A stretch of 34,445 nt of DNA from Neolewinella persica DSM 23188 (GCF_000373105.1 NZ_KB890414.1:1-34445), one strand, 5' to 3'. Positions 25,090-33,453 are shown, counted from the stretch's first letter. Numbers and translations are program-made. Notes: generated by a model not told the origin, from the letters alone.

Positions 25090-25536
25090 ATGAAACTAGC
25101 CGAAGCCTTGCTACTTCGCGCCGATCTACAGCGTAAGATTACGCAACTGACCAGCCGGATCACCCCCGTGCTGATCGTCCGCCGCAACAACAAGCCGCAG
25201 GAAGATCCGATTAAGCTGCTGGCCCAGCTGCGGGAATCCGTGACCAAGCTACAGGGGATCATCGTGAAGATCAACCGGACAAACGTGGCGACCCAACTGG
25301 CCGATGGACGTACACTGATGGAAGGACTCGCACAACGTGATGCCCTCAAAACATTGCAGACGCACCTACGCACCATCCGGCAAGCAGCGACCATCCACGG
25401 CAGTTCGTATTCCGACATGGAAACGACGGTCAGCATCAAGAACCTGCAAATCGAGATCGAACAGACCGGCAGAAGTTTCCGTGAGATCGACAGCCAGATC
25501 CAAGGCCTCAACTGGACCACAGAGCTACTAGAATAG
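25090..25536 (+). CDS. DIP1984 family protein
   Basis: A 148-residue helical protein: MKLAEALLLRADLQRKITQL, then LLAQLRESVTKLQGIIVKINRTN and a conserved-looking DGRTLMEGLAQRDALK, ending LNWTTELLE. These phrases match the DIP1984 family (sometimes annotated 'septicolysin') of small coiled-coil proteins in actinobacteria, firmicutes and others. No signal peptide, membrane segment or catalytic site. Biological role unknown. It lies alone downstream of a repeat-rich intergenic region; start chosen at the only good ATG, 4 nt after a TTTG promoter element. Confidence 0.85.
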   Translation: MKLAEALLLRADLQRKITQLTSRITPVLIVRRNNKPQEDPIKLLAQLRESVTKLQGIIVKINRTNVATQLADGRTLMEGLAQRDALKTLQTHLRTIRQAATIHGSSYSDMETTVSIKNLQIEIEQTGRSFREIDSQIQGLNWTTELLE

Positions 25537-26043
25537 GCGAAAGCCGGGGCGGCCAGGGCGTGTACCAGCCCCTTTTATTGGGAAGGTTTTCGGGGCAAAT
25601 GCAAAATCTTCCTCCTTTTCTGGGCTGCTAGGGTCGCGGCAAGAACTTACCGTTCAGGACCCATCACCAGTCACTACTCAGAAAGGTACTTTTTACTTTT
25701 TACATCCAGGTACAGACTGGTCGCCTTTTTACTTATAGTCTTGCTACCCAGGTCCGTTAGCACCCGACTTGAAAAGCATAGTACTTTCACCAATCGCAAA
25801 TCGAGAATAAACGAACGAAGTGAGCCCCCACGTGCGGTAGCCAATCAAGTATCAACTATCGCCAATCCCATATCGACTATCTCCTCCCTTGCGGTAGCCA
25901 AATCGCTTATCACTTATCGCTTACTCGTTATCGCTTATCATCTCCCCACCCGCGAATACTAGTTCTCCCCGCTAATTCTCCCCAATCTCCCTACCTTCGC
26001 ATTCGGTCAGCAAGTGACCCAGTTTTTACGGATAAACCAACGT
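25537..26043. other. Intergenic region upstream of the Ddl-PASTA gene
   Basis: 507 bp without a supported gene. From about 25850 to 25945 it is low-complexity with degenerate repeats of the kind 'atcgcttatca'. A possible -7 box, TACCTTCG at 25992-25999, precedes the Ddl-PASTA start. Confidence 0.45.
25992..25999 (+). promoter_or_regulatory. Candidate -7 box of the Ddl-PASTA gene
   Basis: TACCTTCG differs at one base from TAnnTTTG and lies 44 nt before the preferred ATG (26044). No clear -33 element. Confidence 0.3.
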
Positions 26044-29000
26044 ATGCGGATCAAAGTAGGAATCTTCTTCGGCGGCCCCAGCCGCGAGCGCGAAATCTCC
26101 TTCGCCGGCGGCCGGACCGTCTACGACAATCTCGACAAAGAACTCTTCGAGCCCGTCCCCATCTTTGTGGACAGCTTTCGGAAGTGGCACCTGCTCGACT
26201 GGCAGTACCTCTATCGGGGGACCATCCGCGATTTTTTCCCGCCCATTGCCCTGGCGCCGAAGTCGCAACACGGCTTCCAGGTATACCAGGAAAGCCTCGG
26301 TCCGCTTGACGAACTTAGCCTCGAGGCCATGGGGCGCAAGGTCGGTCGGCGCATCCGGCGCGACGAGCTGCCGGAGCTGATCGACCTCGCTTTCCTCGCC
26401 CTCCACGGCGAGTACGGCGAAGACGGCCAGCTGCAACGAGAGTTGGAGTACGCCGGCATCCCCTACACCGGCTCCGGGGTGGAGGCCAGCGAAATCGGGA
26501 TGGACAAAGCCATCCAGAAAGAACTTATGTCGGCTAAAGGCTTCGCCTCCCCGGCGTTGCTGGTCATCGAAAAAGGAGACTTCGACGGCAAGCGCGTACA
26601 GGAACACTTCGCTACCTGCGAAAAAGAAATCGGCTGGCCAATGGTCATCCGCCCCGCCCGCCAGGGCAGTTCCATCGGCGTCGCCATCATCCAGGAAACT
26701 GAAGGACTGGAAAGCTTCGAACGCGCCGTCAACGCTGCCTTCTTCCGCGAACTGCTGCCCCTCAGTGAATACAAAGCCCGCGATGAATACGAACGCCTAG
26801 AATATGTCCGCCACCTTTCTGACCTCCGCGACGGCATCGCCTTCCCCATGGACGCCCTCCGCGGCGACCACGAGCTGACCTTATATACGCCCGACGAGTT
26901 GCACGAGTACCTCGAAGCCGCCGTCGCCGGTTCCGGGCATCCGCTCGTCGTCTTCACCGGTCATCAAACCGAGCAACGCGTCATCGTCGAAGGCTTCATC
27001 AATGGCAAAGAATTCAGCACCATCGTGGTGCGTACGGAAGACGGTCAGGTAGTTGCCCTGCCGCCCACCGAGATCGTCAAGCCCAGCAGCGAGCTCTTCG
27101 ATTACCGCAGCAAATACATGCCCGGTCGCAGCCGGAAGATCACTCCGATTGAGCTTCCGACGGATCGCATTCAGGCCATCCGCAACGAATGTGAGCGGCT
27201 GTTCACAGAATTAGGTTTCGAGGTGTACGCACGCATTGACGGCTTCCACACGCCCGGCGGCGAGATATTCCTCAACGACCCGAACACGACCTCGGGCATG
27301 ATGCCCAGCAGCTTCTTCTTTCACCAGGCAGCCGAAATCGGGCTCAACCCCAGCCAGTTCCTGACCTTCATCATTCGCATTTCTTTGCGCGAACGCGGGA
27401 TGCAATGGAAGGACGAAGGAGCCATGGAGGTAGCCGACCTCCTTGGCACCCAGCTCGACGACGCCATCGACGCCCAGCGCGCCGGGGCCACCAACAAAGA
27501 ACGCATCGCCGTCATCCTGGGCGGAACGAGCTTCGAACGCCACATCAGCGTGGAGTCGGGACGAAACATTTATGAGAAGCTGAGCTCCAGCGAAGGCTAC
27601 CGACCCGTCCCGGTATTCCTCACTTCCGCTTCCACCCCCAAGATCCCGGAGGGATCAAATCGCTTTAACCCCGGACGGAGCGAGGGAGCGCAGCACCCCG
27701 CAGAGTCCGGGGGGAGCGAGGCAGCGCAGCACCCCGCAGAGTCCGGGGGGAGCGAGGCAGCGCAGCGCCCCGCAGAGTCCGGGTCCGCTCCATCCTCTGG
27801 AGCCTACGCCCTCTACCAACTCCCAGTAAACCTCCTCCTAAAAGACAACGCCGACGACATCCGCGACAAACTCGTCAAAACCGAGGAGCACCCCGTGGTC
27901 GCCGACATCCGAAAAGCCTGCGCCGGCATCACCGCCCGCTTCGCCGACCCCGACGTCGTCTTCCATCCCCGCCAACTAAGCTGGGAAGAACTCCCCGAAG
28001 TCGCCGACGGTGTCTTCATCGCCCTGCACGGCCGGCCCGGCGAAGACGGGCAGGTGCAGGCAAAGCTCGAACCTCTCGGCCTCTACTACAATGGCTCCGG
28101 AATTGCCAGCAGTCAGGTAACAATCAACAAACACGACACCCTGCTGGCCCTGCGGGAAGCCGGCCTCCCCGTAACGGAGCAGTGGCTGGCAACGGCCGAT
28201 GAATTCATTGAAGACGAATACGCCTTCTACGACAAGGTCGAACGCCTGTTCGGTTATCCCCTCATTGCCAAGCCGGTCGACGATGGTTGCAGCTCCGCCG
28301 TAAAGCTGATCAAGCAGCGCGACGAGCTGCACGCCTACTGCCATCTCACCTTCCGGCCATCCACCCTAGACGAGAACCACTCCCGCCGGGAGATGAAGTT
28401 GACGGCCAAGGACGAATGGCCAAGCAACAAACCAAACATCCTCTTTGAGCAGGCCATCGTGGCCGCCGGAGCGGAAAAATTCCTGGAGATCACCGGCGGC
28501 ATGCTCACGCATTACGGCGTTGACGGCGCGGTGCGCTACGAACTCTTCGAGCCCAGCGAAACGCTGGCCGGAGGGGAAGTCCTCAGCCTCGAAGAAAAAT
28601 TCCTCGCCGGCGAAGGGCAAAACCTGACACCCGCCCGGATGGCGACGACGGATTACAGCTACGACTATGTCGCAGGTCAGGTAAAAGTGGACCTGGAGCG
28701 CGCTGCGCGCGCCCTCAACGTCCAGGGCTACTGCCGCATCGACGCTTTCGTCCGGGTATTCGCTGACGGGCGGGTCGAAACCATCCCCATCGAAATCAAC
28801 AGTTTGCCGGGCATGACGCCCGCCACGGCCATCTTCCACCAGGCCGCCATTGCCGGCTACCAGCCGGCCGAATTCATCAGCCGGATCCTGGCCTTTGGCA
28901 AGGCCCGGCGAGACCGTGGCACCACGGCTCCCGTCGAGGAACAACCGACGGAGAAAGCGACTACCCTTGCGACTCCGGTGGTCACCGAGGCCAATATCCA

Positions 29001-29997
29001 ACCAGTGGAGACACCGGTCGGGTTTTCGGACCCTGCTCCTCAAACCCCTTACTTTGCACCTGCGGCCCCGCCCAGGAAATCAATGGCATTCGATCCTGCT
29101 CCCAAGCCTATGAATTATCAAGAACCTGAACAAGAACCAACCCCGTCCTATACTTCCGTGATGGAAGACGGGCCGAACATCAAGAACCGCATCCTCGGCA
29201 CCTTCAAGAGCCTTGGCCGCATGCTCACCTCCGGTTATTTCTGGAAAAACGCCCTTGCCGCCCTGCTCTTCTTCGTCGTCTGCTTCTTCGTATTACGCAC
29301 CGCTCTGGGCCTCTATACCTCCCACGGCAGCAGTACCGAATTGCCCAACTTTGTAGATATGCTCCGCCCTGAAGCGGAGGAAGTGGCGGACGATCTTGGC
29401 CTCACGCTGAAGTTCGAAAAGGGCGCGTTTGACCCCAACCGGCCCGCTGGCATGGTCGTCTTACAGCACCCTCCTGCGGGTGCAGGCGTAAAGAAGAACA
29501 GGTCCATTTACCTTACTATCCTGAGCGAGGATGCACCGATGATTCAACTTCCTGGCCTGGTTGGCAACTACGACTACACGCAGTATACTAACCGACTGGA
29601 AAAGTCGGCCGACATTAAATCAAAGATTCGGGAGCAAGTCTATGACCCCAAGCAAGAAGAGAACACTATTCTCCACTTCTTTTACGGCGACCAGAAGATC
29701 ACCGACGCCGACCTGCGTGCCGGGGTGAAGGTCCCTCAGGGCTCTGAACTTGAATTCGTGGTCACCGTAAGGCAAACCGGGGAGGTTTCCGTCCCCAACA
29801 TTAAGTGTAAGAGGTTTGGCGTCGTTGAATTCCTTCTCGATGGTTCTGACCTGCTCGTCGGTAAAGTCTACGGCGATGTCTCTGACCGTAGCGAAGCTTA
29901 TGTGATCCGGACCGAACCACCCGGAGGGAAGATGGTGCCCGTGGGCTCTAAGTTTGATATTTATCTGGCAGAACGGAAGCCGGATGGGTGTGAGTAG
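26044..29997 (+). CDS. Fused double D-Ala-D-Ala ligase, transmembrane segment and PASTA domains
   Basis: About 1317 residues from ATG 26044 (a GTG at 26014 is less likely). Domain 1 (1-475): GGPSREREIS, LALHGEYGEDG, the DYRSKYMPG omega loop (Y358), then D412-P-N414. Domain 2 (about 483-945): GGTSFERHIS, IALHGRPGEDG, IAKP (K743), SLEEKFLAG (F853), CRIDAF, E917-I-N919 with PGMT. Both are ATP-grasp ligases of the Ddl family, which join two D-alanines for peptidoglycan. A Pro-rich linker (950-1060) precedes one membrane helix (about 1067-1088) and about three PASTA-like repeats to the C-terminus, placing ligases in the cytoplasm and PASTA, known to bind peptidoglycan, outside. Domain 1 has Arg203 for the usual Lys and Asp412 for the usual metal Glu; domain 2 keeps Lys and Glu but has Phe for the loop Tyr. 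A 36-bp in-frame repeat lies in domain 2, and a dispersed-motif copy in the linker. Confidence 0.9.
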   Translation: MRIKVGIFFGGPSREREISFAGGRTVYDNLDKELFEPVPIFVDSFRKWHLLDWQYLYRGTIRDFFPPIALAPKSQHGFQVYQESLGPLDELSLEAMGRKVGRRIRRDELPELIDLAFLALHGEYGEDGQLQRELEYAGIPYTGSGVEASEIGMDKAIQKELMSAKGFASPALLVIEKGDFDGKRVQEHFATCEKEIGWPMVIRPARQGSSIGVAIIQETEGLESFERAVNAAFFRELLPLSEYKARDEYERLEYVRHLSDLRDGIAFPMDALRGDHELTLYTPDELHEYLEAAVAGSGHPLVVFTGHQTEQRVIVEGFINGKEFSTIVVRTEDGQVVALPPTEIVKPSSELFDYRSKYMPGRSRKITPIELPTDRIQAIRNECERLFTELGFEVYARIDGFHTPGGEIFLNDPNTTSGMMPSSFFFHQAAEIGLNPSQFLTFIIRISLRERGMQWKDEGAMEVADLLGTQLDDAIDAQRAGATNKERIAVILGGTSFERHISVESGRNIYEKLSSSEGYRPVPVFLTSASTPKIPEGSNRFNPGRSEGAQHPAESGGSEAAQHPAESGGSEAAQRPAESGSAPSSGAYALYQLPVNLLLKDNADDIRDKLVKTEEHPVVADIRKACAGITARFADPDVVFHPRQLSWEELPEVADGVFIALHGRPGEDGQVQAKLEPLGLYYNGSGIASSQVTINKHDTLLALREAGLPVTEQWLATADEFIEDEYAFYDKVERLFGYPLIAKPVDDGCSSAVKLIKQRDELHAYCHLTFRPSTLDENHSRREMKLTAKDEWPSNKPNILFEQAIVAAGAEKFLEITGGMLTHYGVDGAVRYELFEPSETLAGGEVLSLEEKFLAGEGQNLTPARMATTDYSYDYVAGQVKVDLERAARALNVQGYCRIDAFVRVFADGRVETIPIEINSLPGMTPATAIFHQAAIAGYQPAEFISRILAFGKARRDRGTTAPVEEQPTEKATTLATPVVTEANIQPVETPVGFSDPAPQTPYFAPAAPPRKSMAFDPAPKPMNYQEPEQEPTPSYTSVMEDGPNIKNRILGTFKSLGRMLTSGYFWKNALAALLFFVVCFFVLRTALGLYTSHGSSTELPNFVDMLRPEAEEVADDLGLTLKFEKGAFDPNRPAGMVVLQHPPAGAGVKKNRSIYLTILSEDAPMIQLPGLVGNYDYTQYTNRLEKSADIKSKIREQVYDPKQEENTILHFFYGDQKITDADLRAGVKVPQGSELEFVVTVRQTGEVSVPNIKCKRFGVVEFLLDGSDLLVGKVYGDVSDRSEAYVIRTEPPGGKMVPVGSKFDIYLAERKPDGCE
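27673..27780 (+). repeat. Three in-frame 36-bp tandem repeats inside the Ddl-PASTA gene
   Basis: Three copies of 36 bp encode GGSEAAQHPAES-type units (first GRSEGAQHPAES, last GGSEAAQRPAES), residues about 544-579. They interrupt the N-terminal subdomain of ligase domain 2 as an exposed, probably disordered loop. Because 36 is a multiple of 3, copy number can change without frameshift. Flanking CCGGAC/GTCCGG inverted bases could form hairpins. Confidence 0.85.
29054..29073 (+). repeat. Dispersed 20-bp motif, copy 12 (Pro-rich linker of Ddl-PASTA)
   Basis: TTGCACCTGCGGCCCCGCCC, 19 of 20. Encodes APAAPPR in another frame than copy 10; 30-bp identity covers 29050-29079. Confidence 0.85.
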
Positions 29998-30479
29998 CGC
30001 GCCTGCGGCGCTGGCGCTTCGCGCTTGTTGCAGGGGCGCTGCGCGCCTTGTTGCAGAAACTCGCTTACGCTCGCGTTGCAGGGGTTGCAGCCCGCAAACA
30101 GGCCTGCAAAACGCAACCAGCACGAAGCGACCCTGCAACAACTGCAACCGGAGCGAAGCGACCCTGCAACCCCTGCAACAAGAGCGAAGCAACCCTGCAA
30201 CCCCTGCAACAAGCGCGAAGCGCCCCTGCAACCCCTGCAAGAGCGAAGCGACTCTGCAACCCCTGCAACAAGAGCGAAGCGACCCTGCACCCCCTGCAAC
30301 CGGAGCGAAGCGACCCCGCAACCCCTGCAACAAGAGCGAAGCGACTCTGCAACCCCTGCAACCGGAGCAAAGCGACCCCGCAACCCCTGCAACAAGAGCG
30401 AAGCGACTCTGCAACCCCTGCAACCGGAGCAAAGCGACCTTCCAACAAGCGCGAAGCGCTAGCGCCTGCGGCGCTACGC
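29995..30479. repeat. 31-bp tandem array with inverted terminal arms
   Basis: From about 30119 to 30440, roughly ten units of 31 bp (ACCCTGCAACCCCTGCAACA followed by AGAGCGAAGCG or, in alternate units, CCGGAGCGAAGCG) lie head to tail; unit starts near 30151, 30182, 30213, 30241, 30272, 30303, 30334, 30365, 30396 and 30427. The left end (29995-30100) carries the same sequence in opposite orientation (GCTTCGCG...TTGTTGCAGGGG). The outermost arms, 29995-30030 and 30443-30479, are near-perfect inverted copies. It begins in the Ddl-PASTA stop codon and fills the gap to the next gene. Frames stay open through it on both strands because the unit has no stop; those ORFs are not genes. Confidence 0.85.
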
Positions 30480-30523
30480 ACTTTCCAGTCCATTAAATCG
30501 TTCTCTTACTCCAAGTGATAACC

Positions 30524-33016
30524 ATGAATGTAAGACTACTACTATCGGCCCTCTTCCTCGGGCTCGTTTTTTCTCCTGTTTTTGCCCAAACCTTCCGCCC
30601 ATTAGCTGGCTACGAGACCCTGCGGGGACGTTCTGAGGAGGTGTCTCTGCCCCTCCAAAACAAGGTGGATTGTGGCGAATTTGACCTAAGTGCATTCCGG
30701 CTGTTCGGCCCGGGCGAAAGCCGGGGCATACGCGTTGGAACGGATACTACGGGGCTGGGCGGCGGAGCCATCACTTACCAGTGTGACGGCTGTGCAACGG
30801 CAGCTTTCGGCACGGCAACCGTAACCAGCGACACGTTATTCTACGGCGCGGACGCAGGTGCAGAAATGGGGTTGGACACCTTTCGTATAGCTGCCTGCAA
30901 CGGTGCAGGCGAATGTGGGCCAACCAAAAGAATCATCGTCCTTGTTCGCAGAGCAAACCAGGACATTGACCTTGGCAACCAGGACATCGATCCGCGTGGC
31001 GTAATCGAAGTTGTCGTCCCTGATGGTGGGCTCCCGGGCGGCACCTTCTGCCGAAGCATTGAAAATTGCGCACCGGATTACCCCGGCCGGGGGCAACGGT
31101 TCAGTTTCCTGACCGGTCTGGAAGACGGCAATGATTTCCGGTACGTCGCCGCCGGGTACCGGGGTACCGACGCCGTCTGCGTTACCATTTGCAATGAATT
31201 CGGCATCTGTGATACTTATCGTACTACTTTTGATATCGACGGGATAACGGCCAACCTTCCCTTCTTCGATGATTTTGCCTACAATAGCAACCGGCCCCGG
31301 CCTGACCTTTGGCAGGACGACGACGTGCTGATCAACCGCAACTTTGCCGACAGCCCACCCTCCATCGGCGTAGCGACGTTTGATGCCGTTGATTTCAGCG
31401 GGCAGCCCTACCCTCCGGGAAGTGGTGGTGCAACCACGACCATCCGGGATTACCTCACCTCCGTGCCCGTAAACCTACAGGGAGCATCAGGGACCACCCT
31501 GTCTTTCTACCTCCAGCCCCGCGGGCTGGGTAACCGCCCGGAAACGCAGGACAGTTTTCTCGTCCAATTTCTTGATCAAAGTGGTAACTGGAACACCGTT
31601 TTCTCCCAGGCCGGCCTGCGAACGACGGAGCCGAATAACAGCGACCGGCCGTTTATCGGGACCATCCTAAACATCCCCGCCGAGTACCAGTACTTCGGTT
31701 TCCAGTTCCGCTTCGCAGGTAAAAGCAGTGAACAGGGCGCAGTGGACATGTGGCATCTGGACTACGTAAAACTGAGCGAATCGCGTACTTCTTTGGTCGT
31801 ACCTGACCTGGCTTTCGTTGAACTGCCCGAGTACCTCCTCAACAACTATTCCGGTATACCGCTCCGACATTACCGGGCTACGAATGACGAGTTACTGCGT
31901 CGGGATTATAATGTGGCCATCCGAAACTTAAACAATGACGTGCTGAACGTCTCCTCTGGCTCCTTCAATATCCTGACCGAAGTCCCAAACAGCCCGGCGG
32001 TAACCAGCCCTGACCTGACCATCTTCTTCCCCGGCAACAATAATGCAATCCCCGGAGGTTCGTTAGAAATCCGAACGGGAGACATCGGTAGTGTACCTGG
32101 TGTGGTAGCCGACATTTCCACTTATCTCAACACTATCGCTAACCCTGACGAACCGTTCAATCTACTGACGCTGTATGGCATGTCGGTAAATAACCAGGAC
32201 AATGGATTTGCAAACGGAGGACTTGTCCGGAATGATACGGTGGTTCAAACCACCACCTTCAGCGAATACATGGCCTACGACGACGGCACCGCCGAGGTCA
32301 CCCTCGAAGGCAACAACGGTACGACCATCCTGCAACGCTACGATGCTTTTGTGGAAGATTCCCTGAAGGGCATCCGGGTACGGATTCCACGGGGGCTGCG
32401 GTCTTTGGGCAGTCAGGCCCTAAGACTGGTCGTCTACACTGGCACCGATGTGCCGGAAATACTCGTAGGGACTTATGATTTCCCGATCGTTTACGCGGAG
32501 GATTTTCACTTGGACAGCCTCCAGGGTTACACCACCTACCTCTTGCCCGAAGCGCTTCCGCTGGAAGTCGGAACTTACTTCGTTGGCTGGGAACAGCTGC
32601 GCTCAGATGCCAACATCGGTATCGGTTTTGATCGCAATAGTAGACCAGATGGCGTACAGTTCTTCAATAATGGCAACGGTTGGACGCCAATCACCGGCAC
32701 CACCACCGGGGCCATCATGATCCGCCCACTGCTTGCTGGTTTTGAAGGCTTTCCAACAAGCACCTCCGCGCAGACTTCCGCAGAAGACCTCGTGGACGTA
32801 TTCCCGAATCCGACCAACGGCACCTTGCACCTGCGGCCGCGCCAAATTGCCGGAACCGGTCCGTTAAATTATCGCCTTTACTCCATCACCGGGGCCTTGC
32901 TCACTCAAGACCGGGTCAACGATCAAATCGAGCTGGGCCACCTGCCCGCCGGTATTTATATTTTAGAGGTCAGTAACGGGACGACAGGGAGCCGGCATAA
33001 GATTGTGCGGCAATAG
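30524..33016 (+). CDS. Secreted surface protein with T9SS type A sorting domain
   Basis: ATG at 30524 (a GTG 9 bp upstream is possible) starts a signal peptide MNVRLLLSALFLGLVFSPVFAQ; the protein has about 830 residues. Several beta-rich modules follow, including a Cys-containing Ig-like part (about 25-230) and a laminin/jelly-roll-like part (about 240-430, LPFFDDFAYNSNRPRPDLWQ...YVKLSE). The end is a type A T9SS sorting domain: LVDVFPNPTNGTLHLRPRQ...HLPAGIYILEVSNGTTGSRHKIVRQ. Two copies of the dispersed motif are in the gene: one near residue 107 (GADAGAE) and one within the sorting domain (LHLRPRQ, about 768-774). Function is probably adhesion or extracellular binding; no catalytic site is visible. 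Confidence 0.9.
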   Translation: MNVRLLLSALFLGLVFSPVFAQTFRPLAGYETLRGRSEEVSLPLQNKVDCGEFDLSAFRLFGPGESRGIRVGTDTTGLGGGAITYQCDGCATAAFGTATVTSDTLFYGADAGAEMGLDTFRIAACNGAGECGPTKRIIVLVRRANQDIDLGNQDIDPRGVIEVVVPDGGLPGGTFCRSIENCAPDYPGRGQRFSFLTGLEDGNDFRYVAAGYRGTDAVCVTICNEFGICDTYRTTFDIDGITANLPFFDDFAYNSNRPRPDLWQDDDVLINRNFADSPPSIGVATFDAVDFSGQPYPPGSGGATTTIRDYLTSVPVNLQGASGTTLSFYLQPRGLGNRPETQDSFLVQFLDQSGNWNTVFSQAGLRTTEPNNSDRPFIGTILNIPAEYQYFGFQFRFAGKSSEQGAVDMWHLDYVKLSESRTSLVVPDLAFVELPEYLLNNYSGIPLRHYRATNDELLRRDYNVAIRNLNNDVLNVSSGSFNILTEVPNSPAVTSPDLTIFFPGNNNAIPGGSLEIRTGDIGSVPGVVADISTYLNTIANPDEPFNLLTLYGMSVNNQDNGFANGGLVRNDTVVQTTTFSEYMAYDDGTAEVTLEGNNGTTILQRYDAFVEDSLKGIRVRIPRGLRSLGSQALRLVVYTGTDVPEILVGTYDFPIVYAEDFHLDSLQGYTTYLLPEALPLEVGTYFVGWEQLRSDANIGIGFDRNSRPDGVQFFNNGNGWTPITGTTTGAIMIRPLLAGFEGFPTSTSAQTSAEDLVDVFPNPTNGTLHLRPRQIAGTGPLNYRLYSITGALLTQDRVNDQIELGHLPAGIYILEVSNGTTGSRHKIVRQ
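30844..30863 (-). repeat. Dispersed 20-bp motif, copy 13 (N-terminal part of T9SS cargo)
   Basis: Reverse complement CTGCACCTGCGTCCGCGCCG, 18 of 20. Encodes GADAGAE. Confidence 0.6.
32825..32844 (+). repeat. Dispersed 20-bp motif, copy 14 (T9SS sorting domain)
   Basis: TTGCACCTGCGGCCGCGCCA, 19 of 20. Encodes LHLRPRQ inside the sorting domain. Confidence 0.8.
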
Positions 33017-33057
33017 CAAATCATGAACCGATACCGCCCGCTGCTTTAGTCGCCAGA

Positions 33058-33067
33058 CTAACTTTTG
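33058..33067 (+). promoter_or_regulatory. Candidate -7 box of the rhodanese gene
   Basis: TAACTTTTGC resembles the TAnnTTTG box (one extra base) and lies about 96 nt before ATG 33163, leaving a normal leader. Evidence is limited to the box. Confidence 0.35.
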
Positions 33068-33162
33068 CCGACCTGGCCAGGCAAAAGAATTCATCGGGTG
33101 ACAGAGGTTTCTTCATCCATTTCACCAATTACGTTGTTATTCCCAACTAAACAGCTAGTATT

Positions 33163-33453
33163 ATGGACGCAACAGTTCAGGAAATCAAAGAGCGCGAAGC
33201 CGCCGGCAAAAAGGACTATATACTCCTCGACGTACGTGAAAGCTACGAACGCGACGAATTCAACATTGGTGGCATGCATATTCCGCTCGGCGAAATAACT
33301 GCTTCATTCGAAAAGCTGGCATCCCATAAAGACGAAGAAATTGTGGTTTACTGCCGCAGTGGAAAGCGCTCAGCAATGGCCCAGCACCTGCTACAGCAGT
33401 CCGGGTTTTCGAATGTTCGGAACCTGGAAGGGGGGATGATGGCCTGGCAGTAG
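33163..33453 (+). CDS. Rhodanese-like domain protein
   Basis: A 96-residue single-domain rhodanese. DYILLDVRESYERDEFNIGGMHIPLGEI is the N-terminal part; the active-site loop is CRSGKRS with Cys64, and the end FSNVRNLEGGMMAWQ is the usual C-terminal signature. It carries sulfur as a persulfide on Cys64 and passes it to other molecules. There is no signal peptide, so cytosolic. It ends convergently to the SPOR gene; both stops lie in one short hairpin. Confidence 0.95.
   Translation: MDATVQEIKEREAAGKKDYILLDVRESYERDEFNIGGMHIPLGEITASFEKLASHKDEEIVVYCRSGKRSAMAQHLLQQSGFSNVRNLEGGMMAWQ

Noticed and set aside
28046..28070. GGGCAGGTGCAGGCAAAG in the Ddl gene as a motif copy
   Set aside because: Only GGTGCAG is shared; the sequence is explained by conserved Ddl codons (GEDGQVQAKLE).
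28366..29043. 225-residue minus-strand ORF inside the Ddl-PASTA gene
   Set aside because: Shadow of the clearly coding + frame in GC-rich DNA; no domain, no start context.
29992..30479. Array considered as a CRISPR
   Set aside because: Units are contiguous with no unique spacers and no cas genes are present.
29954..30518. Several long overlapping ORFs on both strands with repeated NPCN/PATPAT/GVAGSL peptides
   Set aside because: They come from the stop-free 31-bp tandem array; the unit length is not a multiple of 3, so all frames stay open, and no start or domain supports a gene.
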